The translations under genes were made by a program, and so were the position numbers. A stretch of 64,000 nucleotides of DNA from Spirosoma pollinicola. GTDB lineage: Bacteria > Bacteroidota > Bacteroidia > Cytophagales > Spirosomataceae. The first letter of the stretch is position 1. Every line of letters starts with the position of its first letter. Positions 26,828 to 35,573 of the stretch are shown here, one piece after another. Below the pieces are notes generated by a model. It was given only the letters and a program-made list of their open reading frames with translations. It had not been told where the DNA came from and searched no databases. The stretch covers positions 3,697,027 through 3,761,026 of the forward strand of contig NZ_CP025096.1 in the NCBI RefSeq assembly GCF_002831565.1, in the 5' to 3' direction.

Positions 26828-26870
26828 GACTATAAGGTACTATAGTCGTTAACGTTCACTGTGCTTAACG
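26828..26870 (+). promoter_or_regulatory. Palindromes upstream of NDH-2
   Basis: GACTATA (26828-26834) and TATAGTC (26841-26847) form a perfect dyad with a 6-nt centre, and a CGTTAA/TTAACG dyad follows at 26847-26870, ending 10 nt before the start codon. They could be operator sites between the divergent receptor and NDH-2 genes. Confidence 0.35.
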
Positions 26871-26880
26871 TCTGATATAT

Positions 26881-28221
26881 ATGCTTCAATTCGATAAACT
26901 TTCGCTCAATATACCTGATACGAACAAGCCTCGCGTCGTCATTATCGGTGGCGGATTTGGCGGAATGAACCTGGCCAAGAGTCTGCGAAATACCGATGTG
27001 CAGATAGTGCTTTTCGATAAGCAGAATTATAATGGCTTCTGGCCATTACTTTATCAGGTAGCCACCGCCGGGCTGGAGCCAGATGCTATTGCCGAGCCGT
27101 TTCGCAAAATGTTCGACGGGTTCGACGACTTTCATTATCGGATGGTACGGGTCAATAAAATAGACCCCACCGCCAAAACCGTAACGACCCTAATCGGCGA
27201 TTTGCATTACGATTATCTGGTCATTGCCAGCGGGTCGAAGTCGAATTTCTTTGGCAATAAGGATATTCAAAAATATTCGTTTCCGCTGAAAACGATTCCC
27301 GAAGCCTTGAACGTAAGAAGTCAGTTTTTGCAATGTTTTGAACAGGCCAGTGTCACAACCGATCCCGCCGAACGCAAGAGTCTGCTTACGTTTGTCATTG
27401 CAGGAGCTGGCCCGACGGGGGTAGAAATGGCTGGTTCGCTAGCCGAAATGCGGAAACACGTGTTACCAAGCGATTATCCGGGTCTGGATTTCAGCCAGAT
27501 GTGCATTTATGTCGTTGAGGGATTAGGTAAGGTATTACCACCCATGTCTGACGAAGCCGGGAAGAAAGCGCAGCGATACCTCGAAGATCTGGGTGTTATC
27601 ATTAAGCTGAATACGCTGGTTGAAAATTACGACGGCGAAACGGTTACGTTTAAAGGGGGCGAACAGATACGAACTCAAACGTTGGTTTGGGGTGCGGGTG
27701 TAACCGGTGCAATGATTGACGGTATTCCAGCCGAATCAACGGAGCGAGGTAGGATTCTGGTCGATCCAATCAACCGCGTTCAGGGTTTGAACAATGTATT
27801 TGCCATTGGTGATATTGCCTTCATGAAGCTGGATGACTTCCCCAAAGGGCATCCTGGTGTAGCGCAGCCTGCCATTCAACAGGGCGTGCATTTAGCAAAA
27901 AACATACGTCGGCTGTTGAAAAACGAACCGACCGAACCCTTTAAGTACTTTGACAAGGGATCATTAGCCATTGTAGGCCGTAGTCGCGCTGTAGCCGATT
28001 TACCGGGGAATATTCATCTGGGTGGCTTTATTGCCTGGATGTCTTGGCTGTTTGTCCACATCTGGTATCTGGTCGGATTCCGCAGCAAGTTAGTTGTCTT
28101 CAGTAACTGGGTGTACCGATTGTTTACCTACGAACGGGGCACGCGCATTATCATTCGACCATTTATCCGAAAAGACGATAAAGTAGGGCAGGAGATTATG
28201 GCCCAGAGTGAGGCAGAATGA
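26881..28221 (+). CDS. Type II NADH:quinone oxidoreductase
   Basis: 446 aa single-subunit NDH-2. It oxidises NADH and reduces menaquinone without pumping protons. The FAD-binding motif is VVIIGGGFGGMNLAKSL near residue 20; the NAD site is FVIAGAGPTGVEMAGSLAEM near 170. The second FAD segment is VFAIGDIAF, and the quinone-site block is GVAQPAIQQGVHLAKN. The C-terminal hydrophobic part (FIAWMSWLFVHIWYLVGF) resembles the membrane-anchoring tail of related proteins. Confidence 0.94.
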   Translation: MLQFDKLSLNIPDTNKPRVVIIGGGFGGMNLAKSLRNTDVQIVLFDKQNYNGFWPLLYQVATAGLEPDAIAEPFRKMFDGFDDFHYRMVRVNKIDPTAKTVTTLIGDLHYDYLVIASGSKSNFFGNKDIQKYSFPLKTIPEALNVRSQFLQCFEQASVTTDPAERKSLLTFVIAGAGPTGVEMAGSLAEMRKHVLPSDYPGLDFSQMCIYVVEGLGKVLPPMSDEAGKKAQRYLEDLGVIIKLNTLVENYDGETVTFKGGEQIRTQTLVWGAGVTGAMIDGIPAESTERGRILVDPINRVQGLNNVFAIGDIAFMKLDDFPKGHPGVAQPAIQQGVHLAKNIRRLLKNEPTEPFKYFDKGSLAIVGRSRAVADLPGNIHLGGFIAWMSWLFVHIWYLVGFRSKLVVFSNWVYRLFTYERGTRIIIRPFIRKDDKVGQEIMAQSEAE

Positions 28222-28228
28222 TAGTAAT

Positions 28229-28324
28229 GAACACGGATTTTTATGGTTTTTATGATGCATTATGATCTTTCAAGGCGAAAAAATAAATCATAACCCATCA
28301 TAAAAACCATAAAAATCCGCGTTC
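28229..28324. repeat. 29-nt inverted repeat between convergent genes
   Basis: Arms 28229-28257 and 28296-28324 pair at 28 of 29 positions, and an inner 6-bp stem (28261-28266 with 28287-28292) extends it. The word TATG recurs at 28242, 28251 and 28261, a step of 9-10 nt. It separates NDH-2 from the beta-barrel gene and probably terminates both. Confidence 0.85.
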
Positions 28325-28330
28325 CATACA

Positions 28331-29158
28331 TTACAGCTTACCAATCGGGACATTAAAGCCAAAGAGGTATTTGTATTGCATGGAGTAGAAATGATGGGTG
28401 GCTAAGCCTTGCTGATCGGCACCGAGCCGCGTATTGGTATAGTCGGCCCAGGCTCCCTGGAGGTCGGTTTGTATAAAAAAGTACCGGAAAATATCGAGCT
28501 TTAAGCCCGCACTTACCGCAGCTACAACGCCATGATAATGGAAAGGCCCCTCCTGACCGTTGCCCAATACCGTTGAGATGGTGTACGAAATCAAGGGGCC
28601 ACCACCTACCTTCCCGAGCGCACTTAATTGAAGGTGTTTCGACGACCAGAGTTTTTGCCGCTTTACCAGGTTGATCATCAGGTAATTGTTTCCGTTCGTG
28701 TGTTGCAAGTGGACAAAATCCGGCGTCACCAGCGTATCCTTATCAATTTGGTGCCCCCTGATTTGGCCCTGCACATGCATGACCTGATTATCTGTAACGA
28801 TATACTTGAGGTGATCCCAGCTTAGTTCGATACCAAGATCGTGTTTATCATCAAAAAAATACCCCAGGTTCATGTCATACTGCGGAACGGTCAGGTTGGT
28901 GATTTTGTAGAAATCGGTCAGATCGGGCCGGTCGTGCGCTTTGGCATTGATAAAGGTGAAGTCGTAATTATCGGTAGTTGTATTCCGAAAATGAATGGTG
29001 CTTTTCGTGTACCATTCGCGGTTGTAGCCCCAGGTGAAGTAAAAACTACCCCGTTGTTTGCCTATTTTGAATGTCTTGTCGGGAGGTGTTTGTTGCGCGT
29101 AAGCTGTTTGGAAGAGGCAATAGAAAAGTAAAGGCACCAGTAAATGTGTCCGTCTCAT
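28331..29158 (-). CDS. Outer-membrane beta-barrel protein, unknown function
   Basis: 275 aa. A signal peptide (HLLVPLLFYCLFQTAYAQ) is followed by alternating beta strands rich in Tyr, Trp, Phe and Gly: GSFYFTWGYNREWY, YDMNLGYFFDDKHDLGIELSW, LQLSALGKVGGGPLIS and FFIQTDLQGAWADY, ending in a barrel-like strand YLFGFNVPIG. The pattern fits a small 8- to 12-strand barrel. I cannot place it in a named family. Confidence 0.75.
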   Translation of the reverse strand: MRRTHLLVPLLFYCLFQTAYAQQTPPDKTFKIGKQRGSFYFTWGYNREWYTKSTIHFRNTTTDNYDFTFINAKAHDRPDLTDFYKITNLTVPQYDMNLGYFFDDKHDLGIELSWDHLKYIVTDNQVMHVQGQIRGHQIDKDTLVTPDFVHLQHTNGNNYLMINLVKRQKLWSSKHLQLSALGKVGGGPLISYTISTVLGNGQEGPFHYHGVVAAVSAGLKLDIFRYFFIQTDLQGAWADYTNTRLGADQQGLATHHFYSMQYKYLFGFNVPIGKL

Positions 29159-29252
29159 AGTGTATGTATCGAATGGTGGTATTGAGGTTAGTACCTCAGA
29201 GGGTGAAGTGAAAAATAATCCTATGAGTTCCGGAACGGATGATCCAACAAAA

Positions 29253-29281
29253 AAAGCGCCAACTTGCTAAGAAGGCGCTTT
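29253..29281 (-). terminator. Terminator of the small lipoprotein gene
   Basis: AAGCGCC (29254-29260) pairs with GGCGCTT (29274-29280), and on the minus strand the stem is followed by seven T. It ends the gene at 29300-29497. Confidence 0.8.
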
Positions 29282-29299
29282 CCTTATTTACTAACTTAA

Positions 29300-29497
29300 T
29301 TACCAGCCACGGTGATACCCATGGTCATAGGCGTGATCATATCCACGACGGCCGCCGTAGGGCCTTGGTGGTGGGCCGGCATGACGACGGGTAGAGTATC
29401 CCGCATTTCTGGTGTTATAATACGTTGGCCCACAACTGGATACGGATACGATCATTAGCAGGGCTATTAAGAATCCAAGCAATTTTGACGTTTTCAT
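29300..29497 (-). CDS. Small Gly/His/Tyr-rich lipoprotein
   Basis: About 65 aa from ATG 29497; a second ATG three codons upstream is possible. A hydrophobic signal with lipobox SVSSC (Cys22) precedes a short tail rich in Arg, Gly, His and Tyr (PPPRPYGGRRGYDHAYDHG). The His and Tyr content could bind metals, but no function is known. It has its own terminator, supporting that it is a real gene. Confidence 0.7.
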   Translation of the reverse strand: MKTSKLLGFLIALLMIVSVSSCGPTYYNTRNAGYSTRRHAGPPPRPYGGRRGYDHAYDHGYHRGW

Positions 29498-29633
29498 AGC
29501 TATCATAACTGGTTATGTTTTTTCAATTTAAAGGTTAGATAGTCTAGGATTTAAATAGATTAATTGCAGGCATTAACCTTTCGTTAAAATCGTGTGATTT
29601 GCTTGCGCTGGCGTCCATTCAACGGTCATTTAA

Positions 29634-29664
29634 GTAAAACGTTTAGGGTAAATTCACGTTTTAC
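29634..29664 (+). promoter_or_regulatory. Hairpin in the leader of the S46 peptidase gene
   Basis: GTAAAACG (29634-29641) pairs perfectly with CGTTTTAC (29657-29664), ending 28 nt before the start codon. It could be an operator or 5'-UTR hairpin. Confidence 0.35.
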
Positions 29665-29692
29665 TAGAGAGCACACTGTCTTTATTCAACCT

Positions 29693-31840
29693 ATGTATTA
29701 TAAAAAAATCCGTTCGGCTGTATTGGCAAGCATTTGTTTGGCAATACTGGCTGGCTCCGTTTCAGCACAACCGGCTGACACCACAAAAGGTGGCCCGCTT
29801 GATCTGGGTAAGATGTGGACGTTCGATAATCCACCATCTGCCTTTTTTCAAAAAACATACAAGTTTACTGCCGACGAAAAATGGTTTGACGAAGCGCGGT
29901 TAGCCTCACTCCGATTTGCCGATTATTGCTCGGCCTCGTTTGTATCGGCCAATGGGCTTGTGATGACGAATCATCATTGCGCCCGCGAATCGGGAACGGG
30001 GGTGACACGGCAGGGCGAGGACCTGAACGCTACTGGATTCTTCGCTAAAACACCCGCCGAAGAGCGTAAGGTGGATGGCTTGTTTGTGGATCAACTCGTG
30101 AAGATCGAAGACATTACCAAGCAAATTCAAGACGCTATGAGTGGTGCTGATGGGGCGGCAACCCGCTCAGAACAGGCCCAGCTTCAGGCGCGTGAACAGG
30201 CGTTTGAAACCGTAAAGCAGGAATACAGTACCAAGGAAGGCTGGAAAGGGCTGGAACTGCAAACGATCACGTTTTATAACGGCGGCCGGTATGCGCTCTA
30301 TGGCTTTAAACGGTATACAGATGTACGGCTGGTATTTATGCCGGAGTTGCAGCTTGGCTTTTTTGGGGGTGATTATGACAACTTTACGTATCCCCGTTAT
30401 GCGCTGGACTGTTCATTTTTTAGGGTGTATGATAATGGCAAGCCGCTAAAGACAAGCCACTTTTTTAAATTTAATATAAATGGCGTTCGAGATGGCGAGC
30501 CGATTTTTGTGATCGGCAACCCGGGCCATACCGAACGACTTAAGACTGTTGCCGAACTTGAATTTGATCGTGATTTGCAAACGCCCGCTACCATCCAACT
30601 TCTGCGAAATCGCTCGGCTGCCTTGCAGACTTACAACGAAACGGCGAAAAGCGACAGCGTTCTGAATGAAATTTTTAGCTATGAGAACAGTCTGAAAGCT
30701 TATGGTGGACAGCTTGAGGGTCTGCGTGATGCTAGCTTACTAGCTCGTAAAGCTGCATTTGAGGATCAATTTAAAGCCGCAGCAAGAGTAAAAAACCTGC
30801 CTGCTGACCAGTTGAATACCTGGGACGATATTGCCGCAAATACTGCTCAGTTGCGGGCTATTTTTAGAGATGCGAACTACCTGGCGCCCAGCGAGCGAAC
30901 GATGGGTGAGTTATTGACGTTCGCCAACGTTGTCAGTCAGTATAGTGAATTGCTGGCCTCCCGTCCGCAGGATGCCGAACGGGCGCGCTCGTTGCTGGAA
31001 ACCCCGGTGGTCAAAAACCGGGCGCTGGAAGAAGCCTATCTGGAAGCTCATCTGTCTGAAGCGCAGACCGCTCTGGGCAACGATGACCCTTATGTCAAAG
31101 CGGCTTTGACCGGTGCGGATGGCAAGCTGCGAAGTCCAAAAGAAACGGCAGCTTATTTGCTGAAAAACACCAAATTGAACGATCCCGCTTTTGTGAGCGA
31201 TTTGGCAACCCGACCTAATGCGGCTGCCTCATCAAAAGATCCGATGCTGGTTTTAGCCCGTATTGGCTTTCCCCGTTATGTGGCGGCAGGTCGGCAGGCG
31301 CGGCAAATTACCCAAAAGCAGGAAGTGTTGCGTGGGCAATTAGGTCGGATGCTGTATACGGTGTATGGAACAGCCGTGCCGCCCGACGCTACGTTTTCCT
31401 TACGAATTAACGATGGCGTTGTGCAATCCTACAATTATAACGGTACAAAAGCCCCAATCCTGACCACCTTTGCTGGTTTGTACGACCGAAATTACTCGTT
31501 TGCTGATAAGGCTCCCTGGAATTTGCCCGCCCGCTGGAAAAACCCACCGATGGAGTTGTTAAAGCAGCCTATGTGTTTTATCTCCACGAACGACATTATC
31601 GGCGGTAATTCGGGTAGCCCCATGATCAATAAAAACCTCGAAGCGGTTGGCCTGGCATTCGATGGCAATATGGAAAGCTTACCCGGCGAATTCATTTTCG
31701 TGCCCGATGCCAACCGGACGATTTCGGTTCATACGGGCGGCATCATAGCGGCTATGCGCTACATCTACAAAGCCGACCGATTGATAACCGAATTAACAGG
31801 TTCGCCAGCCGTTGTAAAACCAAAACCAGCAAAAAAATAA
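29693..31840 (+). CDS. S46 family dipeptidyl-peptidase (DPP7-like)
   Basis: 715 aa from ATG 29693, chosen for the signal peptide (AVLASICLAILAGSVSAQ). It removes dipeptides from N-termini in the periplasm. The catalytic His is in MTNHHC (His94/95) and the nucleophile is Ser640 in GGNSGSP. The S1 pocket motif near the C-terminus reads FDGN: Gly at this position marks hydrophobic P1 preference (DPP7) rather than the Arg of acidic-specific DPP11. It complements the S9 and P1 peptidases of the window. A hairpin with a 9-nt period follows. Confidence 0.94.
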   Translation: MYYKKIRSAVLASICLAILAGSVSAQPADTTKGGPLDLGKMWTFDNPPSAFFQKTYKFTADEKWFDEARLASLRFADYCSASFVSANGLVMTNHHCARESGTGVTRQGEDLNATGFFAKTPAEERKVDGLFVDQLVKIEDITKQIQDAMSGADGAATRSEQAQLQAREQAFETVKQEYSTKEGWKGLELQTITFYNGGRYALYGFKRYTDVRLVFMPELQLGFFGGDYDNFTYPRYALDCSFFRVYDNGKPLKTSHFFKFNINGVRDGEPIFVIGNPGHTERLKTVAELEFDRDLQTPATIQLLRNRSAALQTYNETAKSDSVLNEIFSYENSLKAYGGQLEGLRDASLLARKAAFEDQFKAAARVKNLPADQLNTWDDIAANTAQLRAIFRDANYLAPSERTMGELLTFANVVSQYSELLASRPQDAERARSLLETPVVKNRALEEAYLEAHLSEAQTALGNDDPYVKAALTGADGKLRSPKETAAYLLKNTKLNDPAFVSDLATRPNAAASSKDPMLVLARIGFPRYVAAGRQARQITQKQEVLRGQLGRMLYTVYGTAVPPDATFSLRINDGVVQSYNYNGTKAPILTTFAGLYDRNYSFADKAPWNLPARWKNPPMELLKQPMCFISTNDIIGGNSGSPMINKNLEAVGLAFDGNMESLPGEFIFVPDANRTISVHTGGIIAAMRYIYKADRLITELTGSPAVVKPKPAKK

Positions 31841-31854
31841 GGGATAGGTAGGCG

Positions 31855-31932
31855 GATTAAACAGATCGAGCAGATTTTAACGGATTTAAATTGCTAATTT
31901 GATCCATTAAAATCTGCTCGATCTGTTTAATC
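31855..31932. repeat. Perfect 26-bp inverted repeat with 9-nt period
   Basis: Arms 31855-31880 and 31907-31932 are exact inverted copies and pairing continues inward. GAT recurs at 31855, 31864 and 31873. It lies between two genes on the same strand (S46 peptidase and DinB), so it is not simply a convergent terminator. Confidence 0.88.
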
Positions 31933-31946
31933 TTTGTTCAATTCCT

Positions 31947-32471
31947 ATGACTAAATCGGATATTCCGGTAATGCCGAAGTTCTTCGATCGGTACATCAAT
32001 CTGGCCGGTAACGACTGGTTACTTCTCGACGCTCTTACCCAGAATGCGTCTTTCGAAACCCTCATTCCTCTCCAAACGCTCGAAGCACTGGGCGATCTTC
32101 GTTATGCGCCGGGTAAATGGACGGCGAAAGATATCGTACAACATATCATTGACACCGAGCGAATTATGAGCTATCGGGCTATGCGTTTATCCCGAAATGA
32201 CCAGACGCCTTTGCCGGGTTTTGACGAGGAGTCATTTGGTGAATTTGCGAACGCTTCACACCGAACAATTTCTGATTTATATGATGAGTATGCTATTGTC
32301 AGAAAGGCAAGTATTGCGTTGTTTACCAGTTTTGACAACGAGATGTTATTAAGAAGTGGCACCTGTTCTGAACAGAAAATCTCGGTAATAGCCCTTGGCT
32401 TCGTGCTGGTTGGCCACGCAACCCATCACGCCAACATTCTTAAAGAGCGATATCTTCCCCTTTTAGCTTAA
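31947..32471 (+). CDS. DinB family metal-binding protein
   Basis: 174 aa four-helix bundle of the DinB/YfiT type. Probable metal-binding His residues are in DIVQHIIDTERIM and in the C-terminal VGHATHHANILKERY. The APGKWTAKDIVQHI block is the usual family start. Members include thiol-dependent transferases (bacillithiol or mycothiol) and uncharacterised proteins. Cofactor and substrate cannot be assigned here. It may be cotranscribed with the S9 peptidase 26 nt downstream. Confidence 0.88.
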   Translation: MTKSDIPVMPKFFDRYINLAGNDWLLLDALTQNASFETLIPLQTLEALGDLRYAPGKWTAKDIVQHIIDTERIMSYRAMRLSRNDQTPLPGFDEESFGEFANASHRTISDLYDEYAIVRKASIALFTSFDNEMLLRSGTCSEQKISVIALGFVLVGHATHHANILKERYLPLLA

Positions 32472-32497
32472 TTATAACTACATACAACCTACACTTC

Positions 32498-34705
32498 ATG
32501 AGAGCAAAATTCTTACTGCTGATTGCTATTACGGCGCAGGCGGTATATGCACAGCCAAAAGCCAAAGTTACCGTTACGGACTTAACCCGTATCAAACAGG
32601 TGGGCGGTATCGAATTAGCGCCCGATGGGCAACGGGCTATTTACGCCCTCGCGACCATTGAACCCAATCCTGACCAGAAAGAAGAGTACGAGTACAAAAC
32701 ACACATCTATTTGACTGGCCTAAAACCCGGCGACGGCAAAGCCTTAACCCGTGGCCCCGAGTCGGCAAGACAGGCGGTTTGGTCGCCCGATGGACAACGA
32801 ATCGCTTTTGTTCGGACGGTAAAAGGGAAAGGGCAAATTTTCGTCATGTCGCTGGATGGGGGAGAGGCTTGGCAGCTAACGAACGGGACTTACGGAGTCT
32901 CATCACCAAGCTGGTCGCCCGATGGCAAGCGTATTGCGTTTTCGGCGGGCCTGACAATGGCGCAAATGCTCACCGATTCGCTGGTGAACCCCGGCAAAAT
33001 GGGTCCGCTCTGGTCGCTCGAAAAGCCCGGTTTTTCCAGTAACAACTTTATCAAAAGCGATAAAAAGATCAAGCCAAACCCTGATGGGTCGCTGGCCGAA
33101 GTCCGGGCTTATCTCGAAAAAGACGTTGAGGATAAAAAAGCCAAAGTTTTCAATCGCTTAAACTTTCAGGGTGAATCGACTACCGAGCCCGATATGAACT
33201 TTACACACCTCTATGTGGTGGACGTGAAAGAAGGTGCCACGCCTAAAGCCCTGACGCGCGGATTCTATTCGTATCAGGGCACGAACTGGCTCCCGAATGG
33301 CGAAGGGCTTCTGGCCGTAACCGATCGAGATTCGCTCAAACACCCTGACCGCGAGCAGGATAATATAATCGTTTACATTTCTGCCGATGGGTCAGGCACT
33401 CGAAAAGCGATACTGTCCGAAGCTGGGAAAAGTTACCGCGCCCCCGAAGTTTCGCCCGATGGCAAGCAATTAGCCTTTCTGGTTAGCCCATCGGAAGGTG
33501 TCAATTTCGCTCAAATTGGCCTTGCTGATCTGAATGGCTCCAGCGTTTCGAAGATTGAACTCGTCACCTTCGACCGGGCGCCTAACGGGCTGAACTGGTC
33601 AACTGCCCCGGCTGCGGCAAAGGGTAAAAAAGGAACAACAGGCTATGCAATTTACTTTACAGCTTCTGCTAATGGGGGCTCTCCGCTGTATCGGCTTGAC
33701 CCCGCCACGCGGCAGGTTACGCAATTGACGGATTTCACGGCGGGCGTTACCAGCTTCGATGTAAATGGCAATCGGGTTGTACTGGCGAAAACTGAAGTGG
33801 CAAATCCATCGGAACTGTACCTGACCGATGCTACCGCCAAAGCGCAGACCAAACTAAGTAATCACAATGATTGGGTGGCGCAACGTCAACTAAGCCAACC
33901 TGAAAAGCGGACGTACAAAAACTCGTTGGGCCAAACGGTTGACTATTGGATTATGAAGCCCGCGTTTTTTGACGCCAATAAAAAATACCCGCTTCTCCTG
34001 AATATGCACGGTGGACCAACGGCTATGTGGGGGCCGGGTGAATCGTCGATGTGGCATGAGTTTCAGTACATGTGTTCGCAGGGGTATGGCGTCGTCTATG
34101 CAAACCCACGCGGCTCGGGTGGCTACGGGCTCAATTTCCAACGCGCCAATATTAAAGATTGGGGAACTGGCCCAACGGAAGACGTGCTGGCTGCCGTTAC
34201 CGATGCCGCCAAAGAGAATTGGGTCGACACCAGTCGGCAGGTAATTACAGGCGGTTCTTATGCCGGTTATTTAACCGCGTGGATCGTTGGGCATGACAAC
34301 CGATTCAAAGCGGCCTTTGCGCAACGGGGGGTTTATGACCTCACCACCTTTCTGGGCGAGGGCAATGCCTGGCGGTTAATTCCTAATTATTTTGCTTATC
34401 CCTGGGCCGCCGATGCTAAAGTATTGGATGCTAACTCACCTTATACCTTTGTTCAGAATATCAGAACCCCCTTGTTAATTAAGCATGGCGAAAATGACCT
34501 TCGTACGGGGCCGATTCAGAGCGAAATGATGTACAAGAGTCTCAAAATTATGGGTCGCCCGGTTGAGTATGTCCGCATGCCCGGTGCTACCCACGAGTTG
34601 AGCCGTACGGGTAATGTTCGGCAGCGTATTGATCGCTTGCTGCGTATTTATGAGTTTTTTGAGCGATATGTGGGTGCTGAAGCACAGGCATTAACGCAAA
34701 AATAG
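32498..34705 (+). CDS. Exported S9 family prolyl-oligopeptidase-like peptidase
   Basis: 735 aa. A signal peptide (KFLLLIAITAQAVYAQ) is followed by a TolB/DPP4-like beta-propeller with repeated WSPDGQRIAF strands (residues about 25-440) and an alpha/beta-hydrolase domain. The catalytic triad is Ser587 in GGSYAG, Asp in HGENDLRTG and His in ATHELSR. It is probably an acylaminoacyl or dipeptidyl peptidase of the periplasm, working with the S46 enzyme upstream. Confidence 0.94.
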   Translation: MRAKFLLLIAITAQAVYAQPKAKVTVTDLTRIKQVGGIELAPDGQRAIYALATIEPNPDQKEEYEYKTHIYLTGLKPGDGKALTRGPESARQAVWSPDGQRIAFVRTVKGKGQIFVMSLDGGEAWQLTNGTYGVSSPSWSPDGKRIAFSAGLTMAQMLTDSLVNPGKMGPLWSLEKPGFSSNNFIKSDKKIKPNPDGSLAEVRAYLEKDVEDKKAKVFNRLNFQGESTTEPDMNFTHLYVVDVKEGATPKALTRGFYSYQGTNWLPNGEGLLAVTDRDSLKHPDREQDNIIVYISADGSGTRKAILSEAGKSYRAPEVSPDGKQLAFLVSPSEGVNFAQIGLADLNGSSVSKIELVTFDRAPNGLNWSTAPAAAKGKKGTTGYAIYFTASANGGSPLYRLDPATRQVTQLTDFTAGVTSFDVNGNRVVLAKTEVANPSELYLTDATAKAQTKLSNHNDWVAQRQLSQPEKRTYKNSLGQTVDYWIMKPAFFDANKKYPLLLNMHGGPTAMWGPGESSMWHEFQYMCSQGYGVVYANPRGSGGYGLNFQRANIKDWGTGPTEDVLAAVTDAAKENWVDTSRQVITGGSYAGYLTAWIVGHDNRFKAAFAQRGVYDLTTFLGEGNAWRLIPNYFAYPWAADAKVLDANSPYTFVQNIRTPLLIKHGENDLRTGPIQSEMMYKSLKIMGRPVEYVRMPGATHELSRTGNVRQRIDRLLRIYEFFERYVGAEAQALTQK

Positions 34706-34764
34706 AGCACCTGACTGCGAGCGCAGTAAAAATTTGCCGGATACTAAAAGAAACGATTTGTCGA

Positions 34765-34818
34765 TCATTGGATTGGGTTTATTTGTCTGTCACGAAACAG
34801 AATAACTCAATCCAATGA
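34765..34818 (+). promoter_or_regulatory. Hairpin enclosing the start codon of the next gene
   Basis: Arms 34765-34783 and 34801-34818 pair with one mismatch and one bulge; the right arm includes the ATG at 34815-34817. If transcribed, it would hide the initiation region. A competing pairing (GTCTGT at 34785 with ACAGAC at 34819) would open it. Confidence 0.5.
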
Positions 34819-35477
34819 ACAGACATCATTTTATACTCGCTCTATTGTTCGTTACCGTAACCAATACATTTGGGCAAATTGCCAACAGCAATACGCTGAA
34901 AGCGCAGATTGACGGTAAGGAGTTTACCACACAGCCCCGCCGGGTCAGGATCGGTAATTTCTGGTGGATAACGGCCAATACGGTTAAGCCCGATAAATCA
35001 CTCAGAGTATGGCTGGGCGCTTATGACAAACGGGATATTCTCGAAACCGGAACATATCTAATTGTTGACGCCGATAAGCCTGATACGAAAGAAAACCGGA
35101 AGAAAATTGAAGACCTGACCAAGTATAAAGGCTTCGCTGCAATTAAATATGTTGAGGAAACCAAAGAGCCCCGCATGGAGTATCACGTTGGTAAATCGCA
35201 GAACGCTGATGAAACCATTGAGGTAAAAATGGGTGCCGATGGTTTTCTGGAAGCGACTTTTCATGGCACTCTGGTAGGGAGTTACTGGAAAGAAAAGGCA
35301 ACGGCAACCGTTTTTGGGGGTATGGGTCGACTCATAAACAAGATGGAGGATAAAGCTATTACCAAAACATCTGGCTACGACTCCGACATTGACCCCGAAG
35401 GAAACGGCTACAAAAAACAGGATAAACAAGACCAGATTGTTATCTCGAACGGCAGTTTCAAGCTAAAAATGAATTAA
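34815..35477 (+). CDS. Exported protein of unknown function
   Basis: 220 aa with a signal peptide (HHFILALLFVTVTNTFGQ). The mature part is predicted beta-rich and hydrophilic, starting with LKAQIDGKEFTTQPRRVRIGNFWWI, with an internal ETGTYLIVD block and a polar tail (DSDIDPEGNGYKKQDKQDQ). I do not recognise a family; the opening resembles small exported Bacteroidota proteins with an IDG-x-x-F strand. The start codon lies inside a hairpin. Confidence 0.75.
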   Translation: MNRHHFILALLFVTVTNTFGQIANSNTLKAQIDGKEFTTQPRRVRIGNFWWITANTVKPDKSLRVWLGAYDKRDILETGTYLIVDADKPDTKENRKKIEDLTKYKGFAAIKYVEETKEPRMEYHVGKSQNADETIEVKMGADGFLEATFHGTLVGSYWKEKATATVFGGMGRLINKMEDKAITKTSGYDSDIDPEGNGYKKQDKQDQIVISNGSFKLKMN

Positions 35478-35513
35478 ATCAAACAGGATAACCAATCTGG
35501 TAAATCCATCGTT

Positions 35514-35560
35514 ACGTCTTTAACCTGACCATCGTTTTCAGGTTAAAGACGTTTTGCTTT
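35514..35560 (+). terminator. Intrinsic terminator before the NUDIX gene
   Basis: A perfect 15-bp stem (35514-35528 with 35538-35552) is followed by a T-rich run. It ends the upstream gene 14 nt before the NUDIX ATG. Confidence 0.85.
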
Positions 35561-35573
35561 GTATAATTGATCT

